From NCBI GenBank assembly GCA_900466745.1, contig UBNE01000054.1, forward strand, positions 1 through 37,839: DNA of 37,839 nt, written 5' to 3'. The stretch is from Hyphomicrobiales bacterium. Lineage in GTDB: Bacteria > Pseudomonadota > Alphaproteobacteria > Rhizobiales > Beijerinckiaceae. Positions 23,476 through 32,307 of this stretch are shown piece after piece; positions within the stretch are counted from its first letter, which is position 1, and each line of letters begins with the position of its first letter. Position numbers and translations under genes: made by a program. A model generated the notes under the pieces. That model saw only the letters and a list, made by a program, of their open reading frames with translations, was not told where the DNA came from and ran no database searches.

Positions 23476-25263
23476 TCAGTCGCGATACCAGGCCGCGAGG
23501 TTCCAGGTGGTGACCTCCCAACCCGATATGTCCGCCGTCAGGTTGTTGGCGGCGGCGCCGACGACCGTGCGGGAGATGATCGGCAGGAAGATATTGGCCT
23601 CGCAGAAGATCTCGTTGACCTTGATCAGCAGCGCGGCGCGCTTGGCCGGGTCAAGCTCCGTCTGCGCCGCCTTGTAGGCCTTGTCGGCCTCCGGGTCGGT
23701 GTAGCGCGAGACGTTGCGGCCCAGCCACTTGTTCTCCTTGCTGGCGACCTCCCAGGAGACGCACTGGTTGAGGAAGCGCTCCGGATCGGGCTGGGGCTGC
23801 GTCTGCGTATACATTTCCATGTCGCAATACAGCTTGGTGTAGGTGTCCGGGTTCGCGACGTCGGAGGAGAAGAACACCGAGGCCGTGACCGATTTCAGCT
23901 CGAGCTCGATGCCGGCGCGCTGGCAGGCCTGCTTGATGATCGCCTGCGTCTTCTGGCGGGGGGCGTTGATCGAGGTCTGGAAGACGTATTTGAGCTTCTT
24001 GCCGTCCTTCTCGCGGATGCCGTCGGCGCCCTTCTTCCAGCCAGCCTCGTCGAGGATCTTGTTGGCCTTGTCGATGTTGAACTCGTATTTGAGCTTGGTC
24101 GACTTGAAGCGCTTCGGCTCGTTGACGAAGCTCGCCGTCGCGGTGCCGCCGCGGCCATAGATGAACTTCTCGATCGAGTCGCGGTCGATCAGCAGGTTCA
24201 GCGCGGCGCGCACCTTCGGGTCGGAGAGCGTCGGGTGCTTGGTCTTGACGCTGGAGCGCTCGCCGTCGACCTCGGTCCAGGGATCGGTCGTGTTCAGCGT
24301 GATGAATTCGAGGTCGCCGGCCGGAACCGCGACCACCTTGCCGCGCCCGCCGGTCTCCATCCGCTTGAGGACCTCGTCCTCGACCTGCAGGTTCCAAGCA
24401 TAGTCGTATTCGCCGGTCTGCAGCACGGCCCGCGCCGCCGAGACGGCGTCGCCGCCGCCCTTGGCCTCGACCGTGTCGAAATGCGGCTGGTTCTTGACGT
24501 GATAGTCGGGGTTGCGCTCGCCGAGCAGCAGGTCGCCGGGCTTGAAGTCGACGAATTTGTAGGGGCCGGTGCCGATCGGCTTCAGGTTGAGCGGCGCCTC
24601 GCGCGACTTGGCGCCCTTGTATTCGGCGAAATGGTGCTTCGGGATGATCATGCCGACGACGCCGACGAAGGGGTCGGCCCAGAACGGCGTCGGCTCCTTG
24701 AAGATCACCTTGACCGTGTGGTCGTCGACCTTCTCGACCTTGATGTTGACATAGGAGCCGGTGGTGTAGGCGGCGGTCGCCGGATCGGCGGCATATTCCC
24801 AGTTGAAGACGACGTCGTCGGCGGTGAACGGCTTGCCGTCATGCCATTTCACGCCCTGCTTCAGCTTCCAGGTCACGCTCTTGCCGTCCTCCGACAGGCC
24901 GCCATTGGCCTTGGTCGGGATCTCGGCCGCGAGCTGCGGGATGAGGTTGCCTTCCTTGTCCCAGCCGGCGAGCGGCTCGTAGAAGACGCGGCAGGCGATC
25001 TGGTCCTTGGTGCCCGCGGCGAAATGCGGGTTGAGCAGGGTTGGCGCCTGCCAGAGCAGGATCTTGAGCGGCCCGCCGCCGCCGGCCTTGGTCGGCTTGT
25101 ACTTGACCGTGGCGTCCGCCATCGCGACGTCGTTCCAGGCCAGGATCTGGCTCGCGATCGGGGCGGTGATGCCCACGGCCGCCATTCTCTGAATGAAGGA
25201 TCGTCGCGACAGCGTGCCGTCCTTCACATCCGCGACCAGGCCGCGGATTTCCTCTTCCTTCAT
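23476..25263 (-). CDS. ABC transporter substrate-binding protein (family 5), Tat-exported
   Basis: A 595-residue SBP family 5 (peptide/opine/nickel type) binding protein. ATG 25263 follows a strong GGAGG. The N-terminus carries a twin-arginine signal, LSRRSFIQRM (about 18-27), before a hydrophobic stretch and an AMA-D-like cleavage near residue 49. Family landmarks are GGPLKILLWQAPTLLNPHF, GVKWHDGKPFTADDVVF near 136-152, and IGTGPYKFVDFKPGD. It is transcribed away from the permease pair at 25518 but clearly belongs with it. A second family-5 binding protein ends the permease run (28177). The glycerophosphodiesterase genes within this cluster suggest that the ligand is not a peptide, which is inference. 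Confidence 0.93.
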   Translation of the reverse strand: MKEEEIRGLVADVKDGTLSRRSFIQRMAAVGITAPIASQILAWNDVAMADATVKYKPTKAGGGGPLKILLWQAPTLLNPHFAAGTKDQIACRVFYEPLAGWDKEGNLIPQLAAEIPTKANGGLSEDGKSVTWKLKQGVKWHDGKPFTADDVVFNWEYAADPATAAYTTGSYVNIKVEKVDDHTVKVIFKEPTPFWADPFVGVVGMIIPKHHFAEYKGAKSREAPLNLKPIGTGPYKFVDFKPGDLLLGERNPDYHVKNQPHFDTVEAKGGGDAVSAARAVLQTGEYDYAWNLQVEDEVLKRMETGGRGKVVAVPAGDLEFITLNTTDPWTEVDGERSSVKTKHPTLSDPKVRAALNLLIDRDSIEKFIYGRGGTATASFVNEPKRFKSTKLKYEFNIDKANKILDEAGWKKGADGIREKDGKKLKYVFQTSINAPRQKTQAIIKQACQRAGIELELKSVTASVFFSSDVANPDTYTKLYCDMEMYTQTQPQPDPERFLNQCVSWEVASKENKWLGRNVSRYTDPEADKAYKAAQTELDPAKRAALLIKVNEIFCEANIFLPIISRTVVGAAANNLTADISGWEVTTWNLAAWYRD

Positions 25264-25517
25264 GGTGTTCCCTCCAAAGGTCTCGCCAGTCGTTCCGGCA
25301 TTGCCTGCCGCGTTGTCCTGGCGGCACAGCAATGCATGGGCGGCCGCGAAGGTCCAGCGGCTTCGGCGCCGGCTGCCGGCGGCGTTTGCGGGGGGACGGA
25401 CCGGGCCGGAAAACCGGCCGGACGATCCCCTGCCCGCCCCGGTTCCGGGGTTTCGTCATCAGCCTGTCGTGGAGCGGCCGGCAGAACCGCGGTTCCGCGA
25501 CTCCGCTGCCGGCTCAC

Positions 25518-26459
25518 ATGCTCCGCTTTCTCGCCCTTCGCCTCCTGCGCGCCCTGCTGACCGTGACGATCTGCGTGTCGGCCGTGTTCGTCGCCCTGCG
25601 CCTAGCGGGCGACCCGGCCGACATCATGCTGTCGATCGACACGCCCCCGGAGGTGCGCGCCCATTACCGCGAGCTGTGGGGCCTCGACCGGCCGCTGGCG
25701 GAGCAGTATCTGCGCTATGTCGCCAGCGCCGTGCGCGGCGATTTCGGCCTGTCCTTCGCCGATGAGCGGCCCGCCTTCGCGGCCGTGACGGAGGCGCTGC
25801 CGAAGACCTTCCTGCTCGGCGCCTCGGCCCTGATGCTGGCGCTGCTCGTCGGCATGCCGCTCGGCATGCTGGCGGCGCTGCGCCACAACCGCGCCGCCGA
25901 CCGGCTGGCCATGGCGACCGCCGTGCTCGGCTACGCCATTCCGGTCTTCTTCCTCGGCATCCTCCTGATCCTGCTGTTCGCGCTGAAATTGCGGGTGCTG
26001 CCGTCGGCCGGCTCGGAAAGCCTCCGGCATCTCATCCTGCCGAGCGTGACGCTCGGCCTGCCGCTCGCCGGCCGCCTCGCGCGCTTCGCCCGCACCGCGA
26101 CGCTCGAGGTGCTGGGCAAGCCCTATATCCGGGCCGCGCGCGGGCGCGGCGTGATGCCGCTGGCGGTGATCGTCCGGCACGCGCTGCCGAACGCGGCCGT
26201 GCCGCTGCTGATGTTCATCGGCCTCGAGATCGGCCACATCCTCGCCGGCAGCGCCGTGGTCGAGACCATCTTCGCCTGGCCCGGAATCGGCCGGCTGCTG
26301 GTCGATTCGGTCGCGACGCGGGACCTCGCCGTGGTGCAGGCCGTGATCTTCACCGTGACGGTGATCATGGTCGGCGCCAATCTCCTGGTCGATGTCGTGC
26401 ATATCCTGATCGATCCGCGGCTCGGCGGCTTCGCGCGCGCCAAGGGAAAGCCCGCCTGA
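25518..26459 (+). CDS. ABC transporter permease (DppB type)
   Basis: A 313-residue inner-membrane permease of the dipeptide/nickel (DppB/OppB) family. Marks are the N-terminal LALRLLRALLTVTICVS membrane helix, RGDFGLSF near 78-85, and the loop AARGRGVMPLAVIVRHALPN near residues 210-229 that contacts the ATPases. The end, DVVHILIDPRLG, is characteristic. ATG 25518 gives the family's usual start, with upstream codons lacking family similarity. It shares one base with the next permease (TGATG). About 254 bases of divergent intergenic DNA separate it from the binding protein at 23476-25263. Confidence 0.94.
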   Translation: MLRFLALRLLRALLTVTICVSAVFVALRLAGDPADIMLSIDTPPEVRAHYRELWGLDRPLAEQYLRYVASAVRGDFGLSFADERPAFAAVTEALPKTFLLGASALMLALLVGMPLGMLAALRHNRAADRLAMATAVLGYAIPVFFLGILLILLFALKLRVLPSAGSESLRHLILPSVTLGLPLAGRLARFARTATLEVLGKPYIRAARGRGVMPLAVIVRHALPNAAVPLLMFIGLEIGHILAGSAVVETIFAWPGIGRLLVDSVATRDLAVVQAVIFTVTVIMVGANLLVDVVHILIDPRLGGFARAKGKPA

Positions 26460-27340
26460 TGACAACCGTCGACATTCACGCCCGGCCCGCGCCGGCCGCC
26501 CGCTCCCGCGGCCGCGCGATGTCGCCGGTGGTCAGGCTCTCGGCCTGCTTCCTGCTCGCCGTGGTGCTGGTGGCGCTGCTCGCCGACTGGCTGGCGCCGC
26601 TGCCCTACACCGCCCAGAATCTCGCGGCGCGGCTGAAGCCGCCGCTGACGGAGGCCGGCGGCATCGTGCACTGGCTCGGCACCGACCAGCTCGGCCGCGA
26701 CATCCTGAGCCGGATGATCTTCGCGGTCAGGACCTCGATCCTGATCGCCGTGATGGGCACGCTGATCGGCGCGATCTTCGGGACGCTGCTGGGCTTCGTC
26801 GCGGCGCGCATGCGCGGCTCGGTCGACCAGGCGATCATGATGGTCGTCGACGCCCAGGCGGCGATCCCGGCACTGTTCCTGGCGCTGACCATGCTCGCCT
26901 TCTTCGGCAACAATATCGTCCTCTTCATCGTGCTCGTCAGCATCGACGGCTGGGACCGCTATACGCGGCTGGTGCGCGGGCTCGTCGTCTCCGAGCAGCA
27001 GAGCGACTACATCAACGCCATCGAGGCGCTCGGCGCCGGGTCGTCGCGGGTCATCCTGAGCCATCTCCTGCCCAATATCGCCGCCGCGCTGGTGGTGCAG
27101 GCGACGCTGAACTTCCCCGGCACGATCCTGCTGGAAACCTCGCTCTCCTTCCTCGGCCTCGGCGTGCAGCCGCCGGGGACCTCGCTCGGGCTGATGCTCG
27201 GCGAAGGCCGGCGCTACCTGCTGAACGCCTGGTGGATCGCGGTCTTCCCCGGCCTGGCGATCTTCCTCACGACGCTGTCGATGAGCCTGTTCGGCGACTG
27301 GCTGCGCGACCGGTTCGACCCCACCAGCGACAGGCATTGA
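26459..27340 (+). CDS. ABC transporter permease (DppC type)
   Basis: A 293-residue partner permease of the DppC/OppC family. It has an N-terminal membrane helix at about 25-45, then a periplasmic loop with LGTDQLGRDILSRMIF (about 74-89), which is the DppC hallmark, and five further helices. The ATPase-contact loop reads AIEALGAGSSRVILSHLLPN near 187-206. It starts within the stop of the DppB-type gene. A phosphodiesterase gene begins two bases after its stop codon, so the two should be co-transcribed. Confidence 0.94.
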   Translation: MTTVDIHARPAPAARSRGRAMSPVVRLSACFLLAVVLVALLADWLAPLPYTAQNLAARLKPPLTEAGGIVHWLGTDQLGRDILSRMIFAVRTSILIAVMGTLIGAIFGTLLGFVAARMRGSVDQAIMMVVDAQAAIPALFLALTMLAFFGNNIVLFIVLVSIDGWDRYTRLVRGLVVSEQQSDYINAIEALGAGSSRVILSHLLPNIAAALVVQATLNFPGTILLETSLSFLGLGVQPPGTSLGLMLGEGRRYLLNAWWIAVFPGLAIFLTTLSMSLFGDWLRDRFDPTSDRH

Positions 27341-27342
27341 TC

Positions 27343-28107
27343 ATGCGCACGGCCTTTCCCGACACGCCGTTGCCGCTCGCGATCGCGCATCGCGGCGGCG
27401 CGCTGCTCGCGGCGGAGAACAGCGCCGCGGCGTTCCGCGCCGCGGCCGCCGCCGGTGCCGAGATGGTCGAGACCGATCTGCGCCTGAGCGCCGATGGCCG
27501 CCTCGTCTGCCTGCACGATGCCGATCTCGCGCGGATCGGGGGAGATCGGCGCCGGGTCGCGGACACCGACCTCGCCACGCTGCGCGCCCTCCTGCCGGGC
27601 CTGCTGACGCTCGAGGAGGCGGTGGCGGCCTCGCAGCCGCTCGGCCTGCTGCTCGACGTCAAGCTGCCGGAGCCGGCAATCCTGCCGCCGATCCTCGCCG
27701 TCCTCGCCGCGGCGGGCGCCTCGCGGCGCTGCGTGCTGGGGCTGCGCGAGACCGCCCTCCTCGCGGCGGCGCGCGCCCTCGCGCCCGATCTCGCGCTGCT
27801 CGCCTTCGCGGCCGACCCCGATGCGGTGGCGCAGGCGCGGGAGGCCGGGGCCGGCTGGTTCCGGCTGTGGCAGGCCGAAGCCGACGAAAGCCGCATCGGC
27901 GCCGTCCGGGCCGCCGGCATGCGCTGCGTCGTCATGGTCGGCCAGCCGCGCTCGGTCGCGCTGCCCGGCTATCCCGCCTTCCCGGTCGGGCGCGTCGATG
28001 CCGACGGGCTGCGCCGGATCCTGGCGCTGCGCCCGGATGCGGTCATGCTCGACGATCCGCGCCTGCTCGTCGCGGCCCGCGCTGTCACCGGCCTGTCGCC
28101 AAGCTGA
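27343..28107 (+). CDS. Glycerophosphodiester phosphodiesterase family protein
   Basis: A 254-residue GDPD-family (UgpQ-like) TIM-barrel enzyme that hydrolyses glycerophosphodiesters to glycerol-3-phosphate and an alcohol. The catalytic histidine lies in IAHRGG (about 14-19), the metal ligands in AEN (about 26) and METDLRLSADG (about 44-54), and the second catalytic histidine in CLHDADLARI (about 58-67). It has no signal peptide, so it works on substrate after import. ATG 27343 is two bases after the DppC-type stop, which ties the enzyme to the importer. The late part of the barrel is somewhat short, but all visible catalytic residues are present. Confidence 0.93.
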   Translation: MRTAFPDTPLPLAIAHRGGALLAAENSAAAFRAAAAAGAEMVETDLRLSADGRLVCLHDADLARIGGDRRRVADTDLATLRALLPGLLTLEEAVAASQPLGLLLDVKLPEPAILPPILAVLAAAGASRRCVLGLRETALLAAARALAPDLALLAFAADPDAVAQAREAGAGWFRLWQAEADESRIGAVRAAGMRCVVMVGQPRSVALPGYPAFPVGRVDADGLRRILALRPDAVMLDDPRLLVAARAVTGLSPS

Positions 28108-28176
28108 GGCAAGGCAGTCATCGGCGCTCCGCCCGATCCGCGACGCCGCCTCCGCCCGACGAAGAGAAGGTTCATC

Positions 28177-29739
28177 ATGACGATTTCCCGCCGCCGTTTC
28201 CTGGAAGGTGCGGCCGTAGCCCCGGCTCTGCTCAGCGCTCGCCCGGCCTTCGCCGCGGGCGACGATTCCCGGCCGAACTTCACCGTGGCCGTGGCCGACC
28301 TGCCGGCGACGCTCGAGCCCGCGCGCGAGCTGTCCAATGTCGGCACCCGCGTGACCTATTCGATCTTCGACACGCTGATCCGCCGCGACTTCCTCGGCGC
28401 GCCCGATGGCGGCGGCTCGGAGCTGAAGCCGCATCTCGCCACGAAATGGGAGCGGGTCTCGCCGCAGGAGCTCGTGGTCACGCTGCGCCAGGGCGTGAAG
28501 TTCCACAATGGCGACGAGCTGACCTCGGAGGACGTCGCCTACACCTTCCGCGAAGGCCGTCTCCGGGGCGAGAAGGCGCAGATCCCGGGCGGCAGGCCCT
28601 ATTTCGGCATCCTCGCCAGCGTCGAGCCGATCGACCGCTACACCGTCCGCTTCAGGACCAAGGTCGCCGATGTGCTGCTCGAGCAGCGCCTCGCCTCCTG
28701 GTGCGCCTGGATCGTCAACAAGCGCGCCTATGAGGCGATGGGTTTCGAGGCCTATTCGCGCAAGCCGGTCGCGACCGGCCCCTATCGGGTCGTCTCGCAT
28801 GCGGCGGCGGATGCGACGGTGCTCGAGGCCTTCGACGACTATTTCATGGGCAAGCCCACGGCGAAGCGCGTCACCTTCAAGCGCGTGCCGGAGCTCGCGG
28901 CCCGCGTCGCCGGCCTCGTCGCGGGCGATTACGACCTCATCACCAACGTCCCGCCCGACCAGATGGGCGTCGTCGGCGGCTACAAGGACATCGACGTGCG
29001 CTCGGTCGTCCTCGCCAACATCCATGTGCTCGCCTTCAACGAGCAGGACAAGGTCCTCGCCGACAAGCGGGTGCGGCAGGCGCTCTGCCTCGCCATCGAC
29101 CGGCAGAAGCTGGTCGACACGCTCTGGCAGGGCACGGCCGAGGTTCCTGCCAGCCACAATTTCCCGGAATACGGCCCGATGTTCGTCGAGGGCCGCAAGC
29201 TGCCCTATGATCCCGACAAGGCCAAGGCCCTGCTCAAGGAAGCCGGCTACAAGGGCGAGCCGGTGGTCTATCGCACCCAGGCGAACTACTACACCAACGC
29301 GCTCGAAGCCGGCCAGATCCTGATCGAGCAGTGGAAGGCCGTCGGCATCAACGCCTCCCTGCAGGTCGTCGAGAACTCGGCGCAGTTGCGCGGTCCCGGC
29401 GTGCAGATCTTCAACTGGTCGAACTCCACCCGCCTGCCCGATCCGCTCGGCTCGATCTGGGTGGCGTGGGGACCGGCCGGCGAGATCCAGGTGTCGAAGT
29501 TCTGGACCTCGGCCGCGGCCTTCAACAAGGCCGGCACGGCGCTGGAGGCCGAGATCGATCCGGCGAAGCGCAAGGCGCTCTTCACCGAGATGCTCGACGC
29601 CTGGGAGGACGAGGCTCCGGCGACGATCCTCTACCAGCCGAGCGAGGCCTATGCGATCAGGAAGTCGATCGGCTGGCGGCCCACGACCTTCTATTTCATG
29701 GATCTGCGCCCGGACAATCTCAGCTTCGGCAAGGCCTGA
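28177..29739 (+). CDS. Second ABC substrate-binding protein (family 5), Tat-exported
   Basis: A 520-residue SBP family 5 protein with a twin-arginine signal (ISRRRFLEGA at 3-12) and probable cleavage after AFA near residue 26. Family landmarks are VTYSIFDTLIRRDF near 60-73, GVKFHNGDELTSEDVAYTF near 107-125, and VATGPYRVVSHA near 197-208. It is in the same direction as the permeases, 69 bases after the GDPD gene, with a GAGAAGG ribosome-binding site. It is not a recent duplicate of the product at 23476-25263, as the sequences differ greatly. Two receptors for one permease pair would widen or split substrate range. A strong terminator follows. Confidence 0.93.
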   Translation: MTISRRRFLEGAAVAPALLSARPAFAAGDDSRPNFTVAVADLPATLEPARELSNVGTRVTYSIFDTLIRRDFLGAPDGGGSELKPHLATKWERVSPQELVVTLRQGVKFHNGDELTSEDVAYTFREGRLRGEKAQIPGGRPYFGILASVEPIDRYTVRFRTKVADVLLEQRLASWCAWIVNKRAYEAMGFEAYSRKPVATGPYRVVSHAAADATVLEAFDDYFMGKPTAKRVTFKRVPELAARVAGLVAGDYDLITNVPPDQMGVVGGYKDIDVRSVVLANIHVLAFNEQDKVLADKRVRQALCLAIDRQKLVDTLWQGTAEVPASHNFPEYGPMFVEGRKLPYDPDKAKALLKEAGYKGEPVVYRTQANYYTNALEAGQILIEQWKAVGINASLQVVENSAQLRGPGVQIFNWSNSTRLPDPLGSIWVAWGPAGEIQVSKFWTSAAAFNKAGTALEAEIDPAKRKALFTEMLDAWEDEAPATILYQPSEAYAIRKSIGWRPTTFYFMDLRPDNLSFGKA

Positions 29740-29766
29740 GAGGCCGGTTCGAGGCGGTGAAGACGC

Positions 29767-29793
29767 AAAGGGCGGCCGGTGGCCGCCCTTTTG
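29767..29793 (+). terminator. Rho-independent terminator
   Basis: AAAGGGCGGCC (29767-29777) and GGCCGCCCTTT (29781-29791) form a perfect 11-bp stem around a GGT loop, ending in a TTTT run (29789-29792). It lies 27 bases after the second family-5 binding-protein stop. The A-run on the left also allows use by the convergent minus-strand genes, whose last stop is at 29834. This is the best terminator in the window. Confidence 0.88.
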
Positions 29794-29833
29794 TTCGGTG
29801 AAATGTCCGCAGCGCTCTTTTCGCCGGACGGCG

Positions 29834-31303
29834 CTACTGCCCGCCGCCGAGGATGAAGCGGCGGCCGTCCTGCTCGACGACATCGACATGCTGCGCGAAG
29901 GCGCCCGTCCCGGCCGAATGCCGCAGGACGCGCCCCTCCTCCCGCGCCGGCCGGGCGAGGTTGCGGCCGACCATGCCGGCCGCGGGCGCGAGCCCCAGCA
30001 GGCCGAGCACGGTCGGTCCGATGTCGATGATGCCGGCCGGCTCCTGCGAGACGCCGCCGGAGCCGCCGGCAGCGCCGAGGATCAGCACGGTGTTCAGCTC
30101 GTGCGGGTTGATGCCGCCATGCATGCCGCCGCCGAGCGGCACGTCGCCGGGCGTCATCGCGCCGAGGCCGGGCAGACCGTACTGATCCGGGGCGAGGCTC
30201 GATTTCAGGATGAACATCAGCTCCGGCTGCCGCGCGGCATGGCCGGCGCCCATCAGCGCGAGCGAGAGCGTGCCCGGAACCTCGCCCTCGACGCCGTTGC
30301 GGTCCGGCGAGAAGACATGGCCGACCGCCGGATGCCGCATCAACCAGTCCGCGACGCGGCCGATCTCGGCGCGGTCGCCGGCCCGCAGGCGGATCTCGCC
30401 GCTGATGCCGCCGGTGGCGACGAGGGTGGCGCCGTCGATGGCCTTGGCGGCGCTGAGATCGAAGCCGCCCTGCCGCGCCGCCTCGAACAGCGGCTCGACC
30501 GAGCCGGTCGAGATCTGGCCGTGGTCGGAGGCCGCGATGACGGCGATGCGCTCCGCATCCGGCTGCGCCTCGACCCAGTCGAGGATGGCGCCGAAGGCGC
30601 GGTCGGCCTCGCGCAGGCCGGCCATCGCCTCGGGCGAGCCCAGGCCGCGATAGTGGAAGGTGGTGTCGGGCTCGTTGAACCAGACCAACGCGACATCCGG
30701 CCGGAGCTCGGGCAGGACGAGGTCGGTCATCACGCGCCCGCCATAGGCGAGCTCTCCCAGCCGCGGCAGCGCGCGCTCCGGCAGCGGGCCGAGGCGGGCC
30801 GTCGCCTGCTCGACCGCCTCCGGCGTCTGCGTCGCGTCCGCCCCGTGCATGGAGAAGGTCCAGTGCCCGTTGGCGCGGGCGCGCGGATTGATGAAATGCG
30901 CCGAGCCGGCCGAGCCGGTATGGACCACGGCGAGGCGCTTGCCGGCCCGCGCCAGCACGTCGCCGAAGCTGTCGGCGGCGAGCAGGCGCCCGTCGTGATG
31001 CGCCTCGGCGCGCCGGATCAGCGCCGCGTCGCCGGTGTCGAACATCCGGTCGGGGATCGCCTCCCGGTGGTAGAAGGCGTTGCCGACGATGCCGTGGACG
31101 ACCGGCGGCGCCCCGGCCGCGATCGAGCTCGTCGCCACGCGGGTCACCGAGGGAAACACGCTGCGCGCCTGGCGGAACCAGGTCCCGCGCGCGGCGAGGC
31201 GCAGGATGTTGGGCGTCAGCTCCGGCGTGACGAGGTCGGGCCTCAGGCCGTCGAAGACGGCGACGACGACGCGGTCGGCGGCAGGGGAATCGAGGCGGCT
31301 CAT
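29834..31303 (-). CDS. Alkaline-phosphatase-superfamily phosphodiesterase (NPP-like)
   Basis: A 489-residue enzyme of the type I phosphodiesterase/nucleotide pyrophosphatase group. Metal and nucleophile residues are visible: FDGLRPD (about 17-23), the nucleophile region FPSVTRVATSS near 49-59, EPDTTFHYRG near 215-224, ASDHG near 264-268, and GGGMHGG near 400-406. It has no signal peptide. ATG 31303 overlaps the stop of the upstream ATPase gene by four bases (ATGA). The reading frame continues open further upstream, but only in antisense-like sequence under that ATPase. Placed in an ABC operon with a GDPD enzyme opposite, it probably hydrolyses an imported phosphodiester. The choline-type glycerophosphodiesterase NPP6 is a family precedent. 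Confidence 0.9.
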   Translation of the reverse strand: MSRLDSPAADRVVVAVFDGLRPDLVTPELTPNILRLAARGTWFRQARSVFPSVTRVATSSIAAGAPPVVHGIVGNAFYHREAIPDRMFDTGDAALIRRAEAHHDGRLLAADSFGDVLARAGKRLAVVHTGSAGSAHFINPRARANGHWTFSMHGADATQTPEAVEQATARLGPLPERALPRLGELAYGGRVMTDLVLPELRPDVALVWFNEPDTTFHYRGLGSPEAMAGLREADRAFGAILDWVEAQPDAERIAVIAASDHGQISTGSVEPLFEAARQGGFDLSAAKAIDGATLVATGGISGEIRLRAGDRAEIGRVADWLMRHPAVGHVFSPDRNGVEGEVPGTLSLALMGAGHAARQPELMFILKSSLAPDQYGLPGLGAMTPGDVPLGGGMHGGINPHELNTVLILGAAGGSGGVSQEPAGIIDIGPTVLGLLGLAPAAGMVGRNLARPAREEGRVLRHSAGTGAFAQHVDVVEQDGRRFILGGGQ

Positions 31304-32307
31304 GGCGTCTCCCGGAGGCTGGTCGCGGCAGGGGCCGCCGCCGGCACGGCGGCGGCCAGGTGACAGGCGGCAAGGCGGCCGTCGGCCGCCGGCCGCAGCG
31401 GCGGAACCTCCTCCCGGCAGCGGGCCACGGCGCGCGGGCAGCGCGGATGGAAGGCGCAGCCGCAGGGACGCTCGACCGGATTCGGCGGATCGCCCTTCAG
31501 GATGATGCGCCCTTGCGTGCCGCGCAACGGCGTCGGCACGGCCGAGACCAGAGCCTCCGTATAGGGATGGGCCGGCGCATGGAACAGGGCGTCGGGCGGC
31601 CCCTGCTCGACGACGCGCCCGAGATACATCACCGCGACCTCGTCGGCGATCTGGCGCACGACCTTGAGATCGTGGCTGATGAACAGATAGGCCGTGCCGA
31701 AGCGCGCCTGCAGGTCCTGCATCAGATTGACCACCTGGGCGGCGACCGAGACGTCGAGCGCCGAGATCGGCTCGTCGCAGACGAGCAGCGCCGGGCCGAG
31801 CACCAGGGCGCGCGCCAGCACGACCCGCTGGCGCTGCCCGCCGGAAAGCTCGTGCGGATAGCGCGCGAAGAGATCGGCGCGCAGCCCCACCGCCTCGAAC
31901 AGCGCCAGCGCCTTCTGCCGCCGGGCCGCCGACCCCGACTCCAGCCCGTGGATGACCAGCGGCTCGACCACCTGCGCGCCCACCGGCAGGCGCCGGTCCA
32001 GCGCCGCCAGCGGGTCCTGATGCACCATCTGCATGCGCCGGCGCAGGGCCCGCCAATGCCGGTCGCGCTCGGCCGTCACCGCTGCGCCCTCGAAGGCGAT
32101 CCGCCCGCGCGTCGCCGGCAGCAGGCCGAGCGTGAGCTTGGCCGTGGTCGACTTGCCGCAACCGGATTCGCCGACCAGCCCGAGTGTCTTGCCGCGTGCA
32201 AGGGTAAAGCTCACGCCGTCGACGGCGTGCAGGGTCCGGCGCTCGCCTCCCGCCGCCGCGACCGGATAGGCGCGGGCGAGGTCGTGGACGTCGAGCAGCG
32301 CCGTCAT
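31300..32307 (-). CDS. ABC transporter ATP-binding protein (DppF/OppF type)
   Basis: A 335-residue ATPase. Walker A is GESGCGKST (46-54), the signature LSGGQRQRVVLARALVLGP is near 157-175, and Walker B with D-loop is LLVCDEPISALDVS. The C-terminal oligopeptide-type domain holds the cysteine pattern CAFHPRCPRAVARC (about 285-298). It overlaps the DppD-type gene (ATG 32307) and the phosphodiesterase gene by four bases each, forming a three-gene operon on the minus strand. It should pair with the DppD-type subunit to drive the permeases encoded on the opposite strand at 25518-27340. Confidence 0.95.
   Translation of the reverse strand: MTALLDVHDLARAYPVAAAGGERRTLHAVDGVSFTLARGKTLGLVGESGCGKSTTAKLTLGLLPATRGRIAFEGAAVTAERDRHWRALRRRMQMVHQDPLAALDRRLPVGAQVVEPLVIHGLESGSAARRQKALALFEAVGLRADLFARYPHELSGGQRQRVVLARALVLGPALLVCDEPISALDVSVAAQVVNLMQDLQARFGTAYLFISHDLKVVRQIADEVAVMYLGRVVEQGPPDALFHAPAHPYTEALVSAVPTPLRGTQGRIILKGDPPNPVERPCGCAFHPRCPRAVARCREEVPPLRPAADGRLAACHLAAAVPAAAPAATSLRETP

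Noticed and set aside
25404..25419. GGCCGG-AAAA-CCGGCC hairpin in the divergent region as a riboswitch or terminator
   Set aside because: A six-base stem without a T-run or conserved aptamer pattern. It could be incidental.
27214..29889. 891-codon minus-strand open frame under the GDPD and binding-protein genes
   Set aside because: Antisense shadow of genes with clear catalytic motifs and signal peptide. No domain is recognisable in it.
31304..32161. N-terminal extension of the NPP-like phosphodiesterase to 775 residues
   Set aside because: The extra sequence overlaps the DppF-type ATPase in another frame and is low-complexity. ATG 31303 overlaps the ATPase stop in the usual ATGA manner and starts at the family's normal position.
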